Positions 35,089 to 48,700 of a DNA stretch of 64,000 bases are shown here, piece after piece. The translations under genes and the position numbers were made by a program. Each line of letters begins with the position of its first letter. The first letter of the stretch is position 1. Source of the stretch: Nymphaea colorata (Eukaryota; Streptophyta; Magnoliopsida; Nymphaeales; Nymphaeaceae); contig NC_045139.1 in the NCBI RefSeq assembly GCF_008831285.2, positions 8,464,204 through 8,528,203 on the forward strand, in the 5' to 3' direction. The notes below the pieces were generated by a model that was given only the letters and a program-made list of their open reading frames with translations, was not told the origin of the DNA and did no database searches.

Positions 35089-37151
35089 TTATAATGCTTG
35101 CACATCAGGTTTCTCCTTGATCTTAGGAGAGATTACATCCTTATCATTATTCCTCTTATGAGTTGTACAATAGTCTTTAATACTACTGTCGGTTTTGGAT
35201 TGACTTGCTTTGTTAGGTTGTTGCATTTTTGGATCGCCATCTTCCTTACTAACAATGGCTGATTTGCCTTTGTCATTATCTGCTTCAGTAGGCTGTTTCT
35301 TCGCAGTCCAAGAGATACAATGTGTTCCGATGAAGGTGCAATAACTGGTAGTAGAGCTTCGAGTGTCAAGACATCCTACCCAATCAGAATCAGAGAAAGC
35401 ATGATGCCAAAAATCCCTCTGAGGAGAAAGGATACAGCCATCAGAAATGGTGCCATGAATGTAGCGAAGTATACGCTTGACAAGTTGGAAATGACTATTG
35501 TTCGGTGTCGGCATATACTGACATAATTAACACTAAATAATATGTCAGGTCGAGTGAACGTCAAGTATTGTAGTCGTCCAACTAGACTCCGAAATAAGGT
35601 TGGATCTGGAAAGAGTTTGTCATCACTTGGAGGTTGATAGTGTTGAACCAAAGGAGTAATGACAGGTTTGCAACTGACCAGTTTCACACGTTCTAGTAGA
35701 CTGAAGGTGTATCGTTTCTGATTTAAGAAGAGTCCAGATTGGATTTGAACAACCTCTATACCCAAAAATTGATGAATGTATCCAAGATCTTTCATGGCAA
35801 ATTTAGTACTTAGCTCCTTGACAAGCTGTTGAATAAGGATGTTGTTGCTTCTTGTTAATATGGTGTCATCAACGTAGAGAAGGAGAAAAATAGTACCTTT
35901 GGGCTTCTCGATAAACGAACAGGAAGGAATCATAGATGCTGGTATAAAACCCTTTTGTCAATAAGAATGAACCAAAGTAGTCATACCAAGGTCGAGGAGC
36001 CTGGAGAAGTTCATAAAGTGCTCGGTGAAGGCGACAGACGTGTGTTGGTTTGGATAGATCAATGAACCCTGGAGGTTGTTCAATAAAAACCATTTGATCC
36101 AAGTTGCATGGAGAAACACATTTTTGACATCAAATTGTTTGATGTCCCAATTGTTGGTTAATGCAATAGTGAAGACGATGCAGATCGTAGCCAGTTTGAT
36201 AATAGGAGAGAAGGTTTTCGTAAAATCAATGCCGGGAATTTGATTGAATTTGCAAGCGACGAGTCTGGCCTTCAAGCATCCCAAAGTACCATCGCTTTTC
36301 AGTTTTGTTTTAAAAACCCAGCGCGTACTTACCACATTCATGTTTGGCTGCCGAGGAACAAGAGTCCAAGTCTTACAGTGGTGAAGGGCATTTAGTTCTT
36401 CTTTCATTGCTGCCATCCAACCATCATGCATTAAGGCATCTTTCACAGTTTTGGGTTCTAGGAGAATACTCATAGTGAGAAAATATCGATAATTGGGCTT
36501 GGTAACACCAGCCTTTGATCGAGTAACCATGGCATGAGAATTTGATGAAGTATGATTGAACTCGTCATGTGATTCCCTTGTAGTATCAGCATTTGTTGGT
36601 GATAACTCAGCTGGAGGAAGAATTAGACTTTCTTGATGCGAGGGCTCATCACGGGAAGACATGAGTTCTCCTACAGAAGGGGATAGCACGGCTGGTTGAT
36701 GCATGGAAGATGCGTGAACATCCAAAATATCCAAACTAGTTGGTGACGCATCTTGAGGTGGAAGCTCTTCATGATGCATACGAGAGGTGTTATCATAAGA
36801 GTCAACGTGCTGCCTATCAGTCGAATCGCGAACGTCCTAAGGAGGCTCTGTCCAATCATTGAAGGTGGTTGGATGCAGCTGTTGATCAAACCTTGAGAAC
36901 AATATTTCAAGCTTCTGATAAGGAAAATAAGCTTCAGCAAATACTACATGTCATGAAATATATACTCGGCCAGTAGGAGGATATAGACATCGATAGCCTT
37001 TATGAGTAGAACTATACCCTAAAAAGACACATGGTAACGATCTTGGCTCAAATTTATGTTTGGCATAATCTCCCACGTAAGGAAAATAACAACTCCCAAA
37101 TATACATTCTCCTCTCACGAACTTTTTATTTACCAACTTCATTAAGACCAC
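35089..37151 (-). mobile_element. Copia element B: integrase end to RNase H, antisense
   Basis: Read on the minus strand from 37151 downward. The integrase C-terminus reads KFEPRSLPCVFLGYSSTHKG. After a linker, reverse transcriptase reads a DGWMAAMKEEL segment, then RWVFKTKLKSDG, WDIKQFDVKNVFLHA and LLLYVDDTILT (the YVDD catalytic box). RNase H ends near FSDSDWVGCLDTRSST and HCISWTAKKQ. The frame is broken at least four times. No gag, LTR or intact end was found. It is inserted in the opposite direction to elements A, C and D. Non-functional. Confidence 0.88.
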
Positions 37152-37834
37152 AAACCAAGTAATGACCCAATATTGGAATCATGCTTGATGGTCTACAATC
37201 CATATCCCTTTTCAACAACTTTTCCTTCTTATATACAATAATTATAACAACGAAATCTTATATGTATGTTGTGGTAGAACGACTTTAGATGAATGTTGTG
37301 GTAGGAATGTTTTATATTCTTTCAATCATATAGGATAAATGCATCTATGCATTCTCACCCACTTTATTTCACTTATGATCACAAGCATATCTCCAAAAGA
37401 ACTTAAGCAAGAAGGGATAGAACTCTAGCTAAGTGGTAACCGAATTAGAGTAAAATCTCAAACCTACTTAAAATCTTAAGAGAACACTAAAATGATTTCA
37501 AAATAATTTCACAAGCTTTTCAAATGATATTTACTAGTTACACTTTTTCCTCAAATCATTTCACACTTTCAAGCAACTCTTCAAGAACCTTTTCAAAAGT
37601 TTGAAACTTCAAACTTTCAATATTTTTTACACCGCATATAGAATAAAAAAGATGTTTAAGTTAAAACGAAATGCATCAATGATAAACATAGCCCTTGGGT
37701 TGATTACCCCCGGTAAAGGTGCCGGGAACGGTCGATCCTCGTACCGACGGGCGAGTTCCTTTCTTTCCTCTTTCAAAACAAAAACCTCATTTTTCTGGAG
37801 CACTCCAAAACCAATGAAAATTTTGGGATGCAAA
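37152..37834. other. Unassigned sequence between copia B and C
   Basis: AT-rich with repeated ATTTCA / TTTCAA strings. A GC-richer piece at about 37690-37760 (CCCCGGTAAAGGTGCCGGG type) resembles sequence found in plant LTRs but was not identified. Confidence 0.35.
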
Positions 37835-40323
37835 CATTGCTGCCTATTTAATCAATCGTTTTCCCACTCATCCTTTACATGACAAAACCCCTTATGAGGT
37901 TCTTTATGGGCAAACTCCCAAATATGATCATATCTAGGTTTTTGGCTGCTTATGTTATGCTTACAACATTGGTAAGACTCATACATTTGACTCACACTCA
38001 CGCACATGTGTTTTTGTCGGATACACCTTTGGTCAAAATGTGTAAACTTTATGGTCTTGAAACTCATGAAATTTTTACTAGTCGAGATGTTAAGTGTATA
38101 GAAAACATATTGCCTTTTCAAAACCACAAAGACCAAGATAGTGGCGTTGTTATGCCTCCTCTATCTCAAGAATCATTTGAATATGACTACCAGCCTCATG
38201 GCCCTACAACACAACAACCAAATCAACCTCCATCATCTACATCGACACCCGCACCACAGTCATCACTCCCATCGTCAGATCAACACCAACCCACCATCGT
38301 TGATACTATCACCACCAACCTTGATTCCTATGAACCTTCATTACGGCGATCAAACAAACGACCTGTTCCACCTTCACGACTTAAGGATTATCAATGTCAC
38401 TCTACCGCACGACCCACATCATCCGAATCAACATCGGCGCCTATGCAACCTAAAGGAACAAGGTATCCCATGAGTCAGTACCTCCATTTACACAAGTTTT
38501 CTCATAAATACCAAGTGTTTCTTACATCTAGTCTCAACCACCATGAGCCGTCAACTATCCAAGAAGCAATGTAACATCAAGAATGGAGAGATGCTATGGC
38601 GGTTGAAATTCGGGCATTAGAAACAAACTCGACTTGGTACGTAGTTTCTCTCCCACCAGATAAACACTCTATTGGCTGCCGATGGATATATAAAATCAAA
38701 TATCATGCTGATGGTACTACCAAGCGTTACAAAGCTCGCCCCGTTGTTAAGGGTTATACTCAAACAAAAGATATTGATTACATAGAGACTTTTTGTCCTG
38801 TCGCTAAAATTACCACCATTCGATGTCTCTTATCTGTTGCAACCATCAAAGGATGTAGTCTTTTTAAAATTGATGTCAACAATGCCTTCATCTATGGTGA
38901 TCTATAAGAAGAAGTCTATATGATGCTTCCTCCTAGCTTTACCCGACAAGAGGAGAATAAGGTGTGTCGGCTAAACAAATCCTTATATGGTCTCAAACAA
39001 TCATCTCACAACTGGTTCTTTAAATTAACAAAGACCTTCAAGAAACTTGACTTCTCTCAATCTAAGGCAGACTATTCATTGTTTACCAATATCAACAAAC
39101 AAGGCAGTATTTTCATTGTATATGTTGATGACATAATCATTGCAGGAGACCATCATGATGCCATCAAGAAGTTGAACTCAATAGAAAATTTCAGTTGAAA
39201 GATTTGGGAGAGTTAAAATATTTTTTGGGTATTGAAGTCGCTTAATCCAAAAAATGGATATTCTTATCCCAAAAGAAGAATATGATGGATATCTTATATG
39301 AAGTCAGATACAGTGGTGCCAAACCTAGTGAAACACCAGTGGAACAACATTTAAAATAATATGATGAGAGTGGGCAATTGTTAAAAGATCCCACCTTTTT
39401 CAGAAAAATAGTTGGTTGTTTGGTTTATTTAACCATTACACGACCCGATATTTTGCATAGTGTTCACATGTTGAGTCAATTCATGTCGCAACCACGAACA
39501 ACTCATTTAGAGGTAGCTTTCAGAATACTTCGATACATCAAGTCGATAGCAAGTTATGAGATTCTATTGTCATCCCATAGTGACATGATAATCAAAGCTT
39601 TTTGTGATTCGGATTGGGCTTTTTGCCCAATGACAAGGAGATCCACTTCAGGCTTCTGTGCTTTCATTGGAGAAAGCCCAATATCTTGGAAAGTTAAGAA
39701 ACAAACAATTATTTCGAGGTCTTCTGCAGAAGCCGAATATAGAGCAATGGCATTAACTTCTTGCGAGATGACTTGGATAAGGTACATTCTTAATGACATT
39801 GGAATTACTCATCATCAAACAATAGAATTGCATTGTGACAATCAAGCAGCAATACACATATATGCAAATCCGGTGTTCAGAACGAAACATATTGAAGTTG
39901 ACTGTCATGTTGTTCGAGAGAAGATCCAAAGAAAAGATATTTATACTAAGCAAATAGACACTGAAAATCAAATTGCAGATGTTTTTACTAAGGCATTGGG
40001 AAAGGATGCGTTCGTAAAATTTAGATGCAAGTTGGGTCTCATTGATCCTGGAGCAGCAACTTGAGGGGGAGTGTTGAACGTTATGATATGTAACGGTTGA
40101 AGATCACACCAAATCAAGGGGATGACATGGTAGACATTGCAGATTGGGGGATCGCAACAATTTAGGAATCATAATTTTGGTATGATATGGCAAGAAATCA
40201 GGGATATGAACGTTGTTGTTTCTTATCCATTGACTCTATAAATACCTTGTATATCATTCATAGTGAACAATGAAATACAACTTCTTTATTCCTTTCATTG
40301 TTCCTATTCCTCTCACTTTATCA
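37835..40323 (+). mobile_element. Copia element C: integrase end to 3' LTR, 5' truncated
   Basis: The plus strand reads NIAAYLINRFPTHPLHDKTP then YEVLYGQTPKYDHI (integrase end), a Pro/Ser-rich linker, and reverse transcriptase with EWRDAM, RWIYKIKYHADG, FKIDVNNAFIYGDL and IVYVDDIIIAGD (YVDD box). RNase H follows with CDSDWAFCP, SSAEAEYRAMAL, LHCDNQAAIHIYANP and FRTKHIEVDCH. In-frame stops (for example after FIYGDL at about 38906) and a damaged segment at 39195-39375 disable it. A polypurine tract at 40061-40071 leads into a 252-base 3' LTR (40072-40323, TG to CA, TATA-like CTATAAATA at 40236). No 5' LTR was found. Confidence 0.9.
40072..40323 (+). repeat. 3' LTR of copia element C
   Basis: Begins TGTTGAACGTT directly after the purine-rich TTGAGGGGGAG and ends TTTATCA. 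The next bases (TAGGCC) begin sequence shared with 23458 in duplication unit 1, so the right boundary is precise. Confidence 0.8.
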
Positions 40324-40608
40324 TAGGCCATCCTTATTTTGCTTCGCACAGTGCAACAGAATCCATCACACAACAATGTGTCGAATAAAATTCAAATTTA
40401 AGATTATTGATTGGACAAAATTTCTAAACCATAAGGCTGGAACACTTACGATATAACGTGAAAAAGTTCAATTCAAATTAAGCAAGCTTCGAAGTCCATA
40501 TACTATTAGGATTTATAAACCCCAAATTCTTTTACATATTTTGGAACACCAAATTAACTTAATTACCCTAGCTAGTCCCATTTTATGGTACGCCAAATAC
40601 AAAGTATT

Positions 40609-43393
40609 TCACTTCGATGGTGAAAAATGCTTGGCAAGGAGAACCAGTGCTTCTCTTTTGTGCACAGTCGAGCCTGGAGCTTCAATCATGTCGATGTCTT
40701 CTAGGAGCTTCCCACAGGGCAGCTCCCAATCGAAGCAGTAGATAAGATTAGCAAGCACAAGCTCCACTACCGCCATTGCAAAATGGAGTCCTGGGCACAT
40801 CCTTCTCCCCGATCCAAATGGTATGAACTCGAAGTTTTTACCCTTGTAGTCGAAATGGCTGTTGATGAATCTCTCTGGTATGAATTCTTCTGGGTTCTGC
40901 CATGAATTGGGGTCCCTCCCAATTGCCCACGCATTCACAATGACCCTCGTTTTGGCAGGGATGGAGTACCCACCGACATTACACTCTTGGGAAGATACTC
41001 GAGGAACCAGCAATGGAAGTGGTGGGTGCTGCCTTAAGGTCTCCTTGATCACCAACTTAAGATACTGTAATTGGTGAAGGTCGTTTTCTTCTACCATGTC
41101 CTTTGTTTTCAGTGCAAGTCTGAGCTCATGTTGCAGTTTTTTCATGGCCTCGGGCTTTCTCATCAGCTCAGCCATCGCCCAAACCAAGGTAGCTGATGCA
41201 GTTTCGGTTCCACCTATGAATATATCCTATAAAAATGGGAAGAGAGGGGTTCGTATAGAGTACTCTAAAGTTCATGAAATTGGAAAAAGAGGGAACATAC
41301 AGGCGTCATAGAACAAATTTTTACTAATAATCAGAAAATAACAGTACTACACTTCTATTTCATGTTTCTGAAGTTGATATTCTATTGAACAAACCGATGT
41401 TTCTTGCATTTTATCCTATCATGCAAAAGTATCGTCAAGCTTCTATCACTGCACTACTACAAAATAGTCACATGCACTGCTATTAGGCGAGAATGAAGAA
41501 ATTCCCATCGATCATTAATATTTGTTCCTTTTTCTTACTGCTTTATCAAAAAAACTAGTCACGGATTCATCTCCGATGAATTTTTAGTTGTCGTCTGGAT
41601 CGGTCAATTAAATAGCCTTGATGTTCTCCGTGTAATATTAAAAGGATAATTTCAATTTAAAATTTTTATTTAGTGACTAATATATTTTACAGCGTTGGTG
41701 GACGTCATACTTCAATACGTGTTGAATTATATATTCAAACTGCATACTCTATTATATTTTATTATAAATTCTCTTAGCATAATTGAGCTGAAGATCAAAC
41801 GTATCACACGTGGAACACAACTGTGAATCGATGCTTTGATAAATAATATTTCGGTTGACAACTGTTCATAGAATAGGACACAAGGCTACTGCGTATAGAG
41901 AAACAGTTCTTGTGACCAAACAACTGATAAAAATATTTTATCAACATTAAAATAATTGCAAATGCTGTAGCATATCTGAAAGCTTCTGTCAAATGACCAT
42001 AATTCCATGTCTACCTTCCAGAACCCGAACCAATTCTTATTTGTGATTTAGGAACAGTTTGGTGTAACTGTTTCAGATCCAAAAATTGGAACAGATTTGT
42101 TTTTAAGTGTTTTAACAATCCATCTCAAATTTTAAAGCAGATTCATGATATAATTATAAACTGTTCTATCTACTAAACGGGCCCTTGGTCGGCCTCAACG
42201 CCCAACTAACGTTTATAATGAGATTCGAACCTGGATGTTTTACTTTCTAGTGTGTGGATAAGATTTTTGAATGGAAGGAATTGAGGTAGCTTGGCCAAGC
42301 ATTGATCTAGCTAGAAAACACAAAATAGGTCATGTTGTAAACTCTAAAAGGTGAAAGCCAACGTCTAATAAAGTAGGAATTGCTACCAACAAGCGACAAA
42401 TCTACCAACTACACGACAATAAAGAACAGTTCTAAATGAAGCGAAGATAATATGGAAGTCGATGGGAGTGAAGCATATATTAAACAAACCATAAGCATCC
42501 CTTTGATGTTGTTCACCGTAAGGAAGACATCCTCACTTCGGTCCTCCTGTGCATGAAGCAGAGAGTCAACGAAGTCATGTTGCTCTGGTCGGCCCCGTGG
42601 ACCGCTGTGATCTCTGATCACTTCATCATAGAAATGATCCAAATCGTGTAAGTTACTCAGTAACTTGCCATGGAGACCAGTAAGCCAGTCTACCCACTTC
42701 AAGGATGGGAAGAAATCCCCCACAAAGAAAGCCCCAAGCAAAGCTTGCAAAGTCTCCACTGCATCCTGGAACCTACTCTTCCCATATCCTTCTTCCTCAG
42801 GATTATACTTCTTACCAAAGGCGATCCTGCAGATTATGTTGCTAGAGAGAGAAAGTAACATCTCGCTCAGATTCACAGGACCACCGGAGGTGGAGATGGA
42901 CCGGAGCAACATGCCGACTTCTTCCTCTCTCACCGACTTGAAGGAGGACACCTTCTTGGAGCTCAGGAGTCGCAGGATGGCTATGGCCATAGGGTTGAAA
43001 GGCGATGTCCGAGCCTCCATAGGAAAGGGCTGAGGTACTGGCCTGCTGCGGCCTGTTGAAGAAGGTGAGGTCGTGGACCTTCATGACTTCCTCGGCCAGT
43101 TTCGCCGACGACACGACGCAGACCCGGAAGCTGCCGAGCTTAAGAAGCATAAGGGGGCCGTGTTTTAGGGAGAGGAGGTGGAGGGAGCGGTGAAGGGAGC
43201 TTGTGCCGAGCTGATGCAGGTTGCCGATGATTGGCAGCGGCCATGGTCCGGGAGGAAGTCTGAGTGTTGATTTCTTCCATGTCCTCCATTTAATCAGCAA
43301 TACGTAACTGAGGAGGAGAGGAAGCAGGAGTGCTAAAATGGAATATTGGTTGAATGGGGAGTCGAGTTGATGCAGGAAAAAGGAGAGATCCAT
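40609..43393 (-). pseudogene. Cytochrome P450 copy 4, frameshifted CYP71-clan gene
   Basis: Exon 1 43393-42490 and exon 2 41226-40609, with a 1,263-base GT-AG intron. It is almost identical to copy 3: 8 differences in 192 compared exon 2 residues, counted by eye. Exon 1 lacks 23 bases relative to copy 3 at about 42984-42992, just after AFQPY. This shifts the frame and deletes the C-helix (the WRHLKK segment, whose Trp and Arg contact heme). Exon 1 also has one fewer Leu codon in the anchor. All other elements are open: exon 2 carries GGTETAS, KETLR, PERF and FGSGRRMCPG, and splice sites and the TATA box are kept. This makes it a recent pseudogene, unless the deletion is an assembly error. Confidence 0.88.
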
Positions 43394-43432
43394 GGAAGTT
43401 TGGCCTCTAACTCAACTCTTTCAAATCTAAGA

Positions 43433-43439
43433 ATTTATA
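43433..43439 (-). promoter_or_regulatory. TATA box of P450 copy 4
   Basis: TATAAAT on the minus strand, 40-46 bases upstream of the start codon, in sequence nearly identical to the copy 3 promoter. Confidence 0.45.
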
Positions 43440-44159
43440 CATATAGAACTAGAGAAGGATGGAGGTAAACTGGACGTTTGACAACGACGAAAAGGCAAAC
43501 TAATCCGGCAGCACTGCACCATCGGCCTGTGCACGCAACTACCTTCTATTCCATTGCAACACAATCTAGCCATTTTAAAAGAGAGATGGACACGTTGAAA
43601 GTTTTTGTTTTTTCCACCGCCCATCATTTTCTTTTGTCTTTTTTGGGTGGCTGTTCCCTTTGACATATTGGGAGTACTCTGCTCATTTTTGTATTTTAAA
43701 TGACCTGAAATTATACTTAAACTGGCCAAAATACCTTACGAAAAAAAAAATGCTTTTATTAAAATACACCAACAGTGAAGAGAACCTAAAACTTTTTTTA
43801 ACATTTGATTGATTTCATTAAGTATTTAAGTGGCTAGTTAATTAAATTATTTAAGAAAAAAATTAAAAAGAAATAGTGTGCGCTTATCCGTGTTTTTTGG
43901 CACATATATCTTGCATGCACCAAGTAGTGCACACAACTCACTCTCCTTTTTTTTATTCGAGCTGGTTATATGCGCACTTTTGTTCACAATTTTTTTTGTG
44001 CACAATATGTTTAAATGATCCAAATGCCCCTGGTTTTTTAAGAAAAAGAACTTTTATAGAAACAAGAAACGGAAACAGAGGAAAATTAAAAGATTAAAAA
44101 ACATTTTTTTAAATAATTTCCAAAAAACTCAACTCTTGTTTTCTTTTTTTTTTTTTTTC
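43440..44159. other. Spacer between P450 copies 4 and 5
   Basis: The first 300 bases match the upstream flank of copy 3 (26.6-26.87 kb). The stretch at 43.81-43.88 kb matches 27.08-27.16 kb. T- and A-rich homopolymers lie near 44145-44170. No coding sequence was recognised. Confidence 0.5.
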
Positions 44160-45735
44160 TTTTTTTTTTGAGAAGATACGTAAGTACACAGCTTGGTATG
44201 ATTAGTTCAACTATTTTCAGCTTCTAGAAACGCCTAACTGTTCAATTTTATATATCTATCTTTATTTTTTACTTCTAAAGTAAAATATTTGAAATTATAG
44301 TTTTGATTGATAAAATAGAAAAAAGAGATAGAGGACGCAGATCGGCCGGTGGGTCGTATTCATAAGCAAGCAGATCCATATTTTACAGCATTAGTGGATG
44401 CATGTCATACTTCAATACTTTTGAAATTTTATATTCAAACTGTATACTGTTCTATACTTTAGTATAACTTTGTGGTAGCATAACAGAGCTAAGGGTCAAA
44501 CGTATGGGATGTGGAACACGCTTTCAAACTGTGAATGAATTGTTTAATAAATAAATTTCAGTTAACAACGGTTCATAGAATAATTTCTAGTGTATCAGTT
44601 TATGACACAAACCCGTGTAAAAAAGCTAGTATTAGGACATATATGGACCTCATAAAAGACATGACAGAAAGAATGTCTTATGAACGCTAAAATAATTACA
44701 AATGCCTTAGCATATCAGAAAGCTTTTACCAAATGACTAGTGGCGTAGTCATATTGTCAGCCTTACAAAATTAGTTTAATACATATGTTAATGTTTTGAT
44801 GTATTTGATTGTTACATTATGTAAGTGCTTCAAAAAAAATTAAAAATATTAAATGAATGCCCACACCAGAAAAATTTGCTGGTTCCATTCATAACTGAAC
44901 CCCAACCGATTCTTGTCCATAGGTCAGGCTCAACGCCCAAGCAAGGTTTATAATGAGATTCTAACCCGAACGTCTCTTATTTATAGTGTGAAGGTAAGAC
45001 TGTGAATGCATGGAATTAGGGTAGTTTGTCCAAAGTATTGATCCAGCTAGAAGACGACTAATAAAGTAGATTTCCCACCAAGAAGCAACAAATCTACCAA
45101 CTACATGACAATAAATAACAGTTCCAAATAAAGCAAAGATAATATGAAAGACGATGGGAATGATTCAATGAAGAATATAGTAAATAAACCATGAGCATCC
45201 CCTTCATGTTGTTTTCCGTGAGGAAGACGTCCTCACGTCGATTCTTCTGTGCATCAAGCGGAGAATCGACGAAGTCCTGTTGCTCTGGTCGCCTCCGTGG
45301 ATCGCTGTGGCCTCTGATCACTTCCTCATAGAAACAATCCAAATGGTGGAAGTTACTCAGTAACTTGCCATGGAGACCAGTTTGCAAGTACACCCACTTC
45401 AAGGATGGGAAGAAATACCCCACGAAGAAAGCCCCAACCGAAGATTGGGACGTCGCCAGTGTGTCCTGAAACCTGCTCTTCGGCTCTTCCCATATCCTCC
45501 TTCCTTATGATTATACTTCTTACCAAGGGCGATCCTGCAGATTATTTATGTTGCTAGCGAGAGAAAGCAACAGCTCACTCAGATTCATAGGACCACCGGC
45601 GGTGGAGATGGCCCGAAGCAACAGGCCGACTTCCTCCTCTCTTGTTAACGTGACGCGATGTCTCGCAATGGGGTTGAAAGGCGATGTCCGAGCATCCATA
45701 GGAAAGGACTGAGCTGCTGGCCGGCTCCGGTATGG
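44160..45735 (-). pseudogene. Cytochrome P450 copy 5, partial exon 1 and intron
   Basis: Sequence at 45190-45735 (minus) corresponds to exon 1 of copy 3 from about residue 120 to the exon end. It reads FFPSLKWVYLQTGLHGKLLS and ends at the conserved donor after KGMLM. About 60 bases are deleted near 45640, and small insertions break the frame near 45480-45550. Sequence from 44160 to 45189 is the matching intron. Exon 2 and the N-terminal third of exon 1 are absent. It retains the codons corresponding to the region deleted in copy 4, so it arose independently of copy 4's lesion. Confidence 0.85.
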
Positions 45736-48700
45736 TACAGAATTATAAATAACATGCTCATTAAGTTACCTTGGTAGTCCGGTCTTCCTTTGAGATCTCT
45801 TAGACTTGGTTTTAGGGGTGGATACTGGATTTTTTGTTAGAGGGGCTGAACTATAGTTTGAAAATTTTAATAAAGACCAATATATATATATATATGTATA
45901 TATATTTGTATAGGTTAAATGAAAATTTTGTAAAATTGTTTTTTTTTTTTCAGAAAAATGTTAGCCCCTGCTTGGTTCCGATAACAACTCAGTGGCTGGT
46001 GGTTCTTCTTCACTTATAACTTTCTCACTGTAAATGCTGCCTATTCTCTAAATATAGTCACCAAATCATAAGAATGTACATTAGGTAAAACTGTCTCCCC
46101 TATCGACCTGCATTAGTTTGTTTACATGAGAAGTACATGTTTGATTCATCAAACCATGCGTCATGTGATACATACATGGGAGCATCTTCCACACTATGTC
46201 ATTGGTAGCCTTTTTTATTTGGACAATAGCTGAGGAAAACACACTTCTTTGCAATTGAACTCAGCTTTTCTCTTTCTGTTGTCAACTCATTTTTACATTC
46301 TAATACTGCACACTTTTAAATGCTCTAACTTAATCTTTCTCCCAGATAACAATTGTTATGGTAGTGTGAACATAACAATTTGAATTCTGAACCGTTGACC
46401 TTTAACGTTTTCACCATCGGTACCTTGATTTGTAGAGGTAGTAAACACTTCTTTGTCACTCTTTCACGACCAGTACCTTCTATACAGTCATTCAATGGTA
46501 GTTCTATCGTTGCTGTTTCTGTTCTTCATTGTAGCTTCTGTCATCAGTCTCCCGTAATGGCATCATCACATGTGGCGCAGTGAGATGCTGCTGTAGGTTT
46601 AGCCTATGTTAATTTGAGAAGAGCAAGTATCTCTTGTGGAAAAGCCTAATTGAGCTTCTGATGTTTCACATGACTTGATAAAATATGTAGACGGTTTGTG
46701 TCCTGCACCTCCTCAACTCGTTGGGAAGGAAAATAACACACAAGAAATCCCTCTTACATATATTGTTTCGTTTCGAGTAGACCAATTATCCTTGAGCTGA
46801 GAAATTGCATTCTCCCTGAGAAATTTCTCACCAAAAGGCCATGGTTTTACTCCTTCGAGCTGTTTATTTCACCGGAAAAAAGGGGATGCGAAGGCCTCTT
46901 TAAACAGCAAAGCTCTTTGAGTTTCTCTCTTCGACTTTGGCAAACGGGGGAGGGCGCTCTCTCTCTCTCTCTCTCTCGTTCTTCATCTTGTAGTGCATGT
47001 ATTTGACGGGAAGGGGTCGCAGTATCCTCTTTTAAGGGCGGTCGGACTTTAATATATATATATATATATATATATATTCTTGTTTAATGCTACCGATTCT
47101 TAATTTGTCGCCAGCTTGGTTTAACTATAAGTAAGTACTTTTCAAGGATATTTTGTCCGATCATATATTTGAGAAAGAAAAGTTTGTTTATTAAATTATA
47201 AAAAAATTCAAAAGGTGTGCGATAGCCACTGACTCTTAAGTTGTCGCCAAGTTTAGTAAAATGTCAACAAGTATTTTTTAAGGATCTTGCAAACCGATTT
47301 CCTGGTAATTTTCAGTGGGGATTTCAAATTATAATTTATGTGGGATCGATTAGGGATAGCTTCGACGCCCATAAAATTTTTTATTTTTACTCATACAGCA
47401 CCAGTTATATATATATATCATCCTCTTCATCTTGAACTCACTCCAATTGCATGGAGAGGCATGATTAAGTGATTAAAGATACGGCCCAATGGATCGGATG
47501 TATTGGACGGTGTGCTTTGAAAGGTCAGAATTTTTTTTTATATGAATATGTATATATACATATATTGATTAAGTAAACAAATTTAAAACATGTTGTTAGA
47601 AAAAAGTTGGTAATTGCTTGAGACTCTGCTTTCTAATTGAAAATTAAGTTGGCATTTTTTTTTTCCTAGACTCCTTCGCAATGCCTGTTGACTTTTGCAA
47701 GTTGATGCTCTTGTAACTATTATCTAACTGTCATTTTATAATAGTGAGATAAGTAGCATCGTCTTTTGAGGAAAGTAAAGAGAGTAGCAACATACAGTTG
47801 TTGGTCAATGTATCTGCTCCAAAAACAAGTCAGATTCATAAAACAATGGATTAAGAGATGTTATGAATCTGTTATATATTTTGAGGTAGATTCATCGAAT
47901 AGTAACATTGTGTTGCTGTTGTCAAACGACCTATAAAGGGATGTTTGACAAGAATGACATGTTGTTGTGTTCCACCAAATTGAAATTGAGGCAGTCATGC
48001 ATGTCATTCATGGTTTACTCGTCTTATCATTGTTACGTTTTAAATCTATGACCTTCTAAACATAATTTTGTGACAATAATAAAGATCGATTGAAAACATT
48101 CAAATAATATCAAATAAATCAGAAAATGTTATGAGATTCACATAAACAGCATTCAATATGAGTTCAAGACACATATGTCCTCTAACCATGTTGCAAGTTG
48201 TGATTTCAAAATAAGCTATCAATCTAAATTTTTAATTTGATCCACTTTTAATCAGAATATAATCCTTTTCTTGAGTGAGGCATTTGCTTAGTTCTTTAAA
48301 AGTGTACCACCCTACTCTTATTAACTAATATTATATTTTTATATCCCAAAACATTTCCAGTTGTTTTATCTTATAATAATCCATTATAGGCATACACAAT
48401 GTACTCTTCGTCAACTTACATATGTTTTTGCACCTTCATTATCTCTTCACAATCTTGTTAAGATGGGGAGAATGAACCATGTTGGTGATATTTTTATATT
48501 TATATATAAAACATAAATATTTTGATTTTTCTAATTAAAATTGAGACCAGACCGGGCCCGATCCATGGAGGTTGGGCTTCGTGCCATCAAAATGGGGTTC
48601 GAGCTGAGCTGGCCTGTCCCAATGCCCAATCCTACTGGCAACAAAAGGGGAAAAATTATGGAAATTTTGAGAGTTATATAATTTTATGGTGTGAGGTGTC

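Noticed and set aside
34886-35161. 91-residue plus-strand frame with poly-Glu
   Set aside because: Produced by the (GAA)n microsatellite and flanking LTR-like sequence.
37690-37790. GC-rich piece considered as a Gypsy LTR or pararetrovirus relic
   Set aside because: Too short and without any identifiable protein or end structure.
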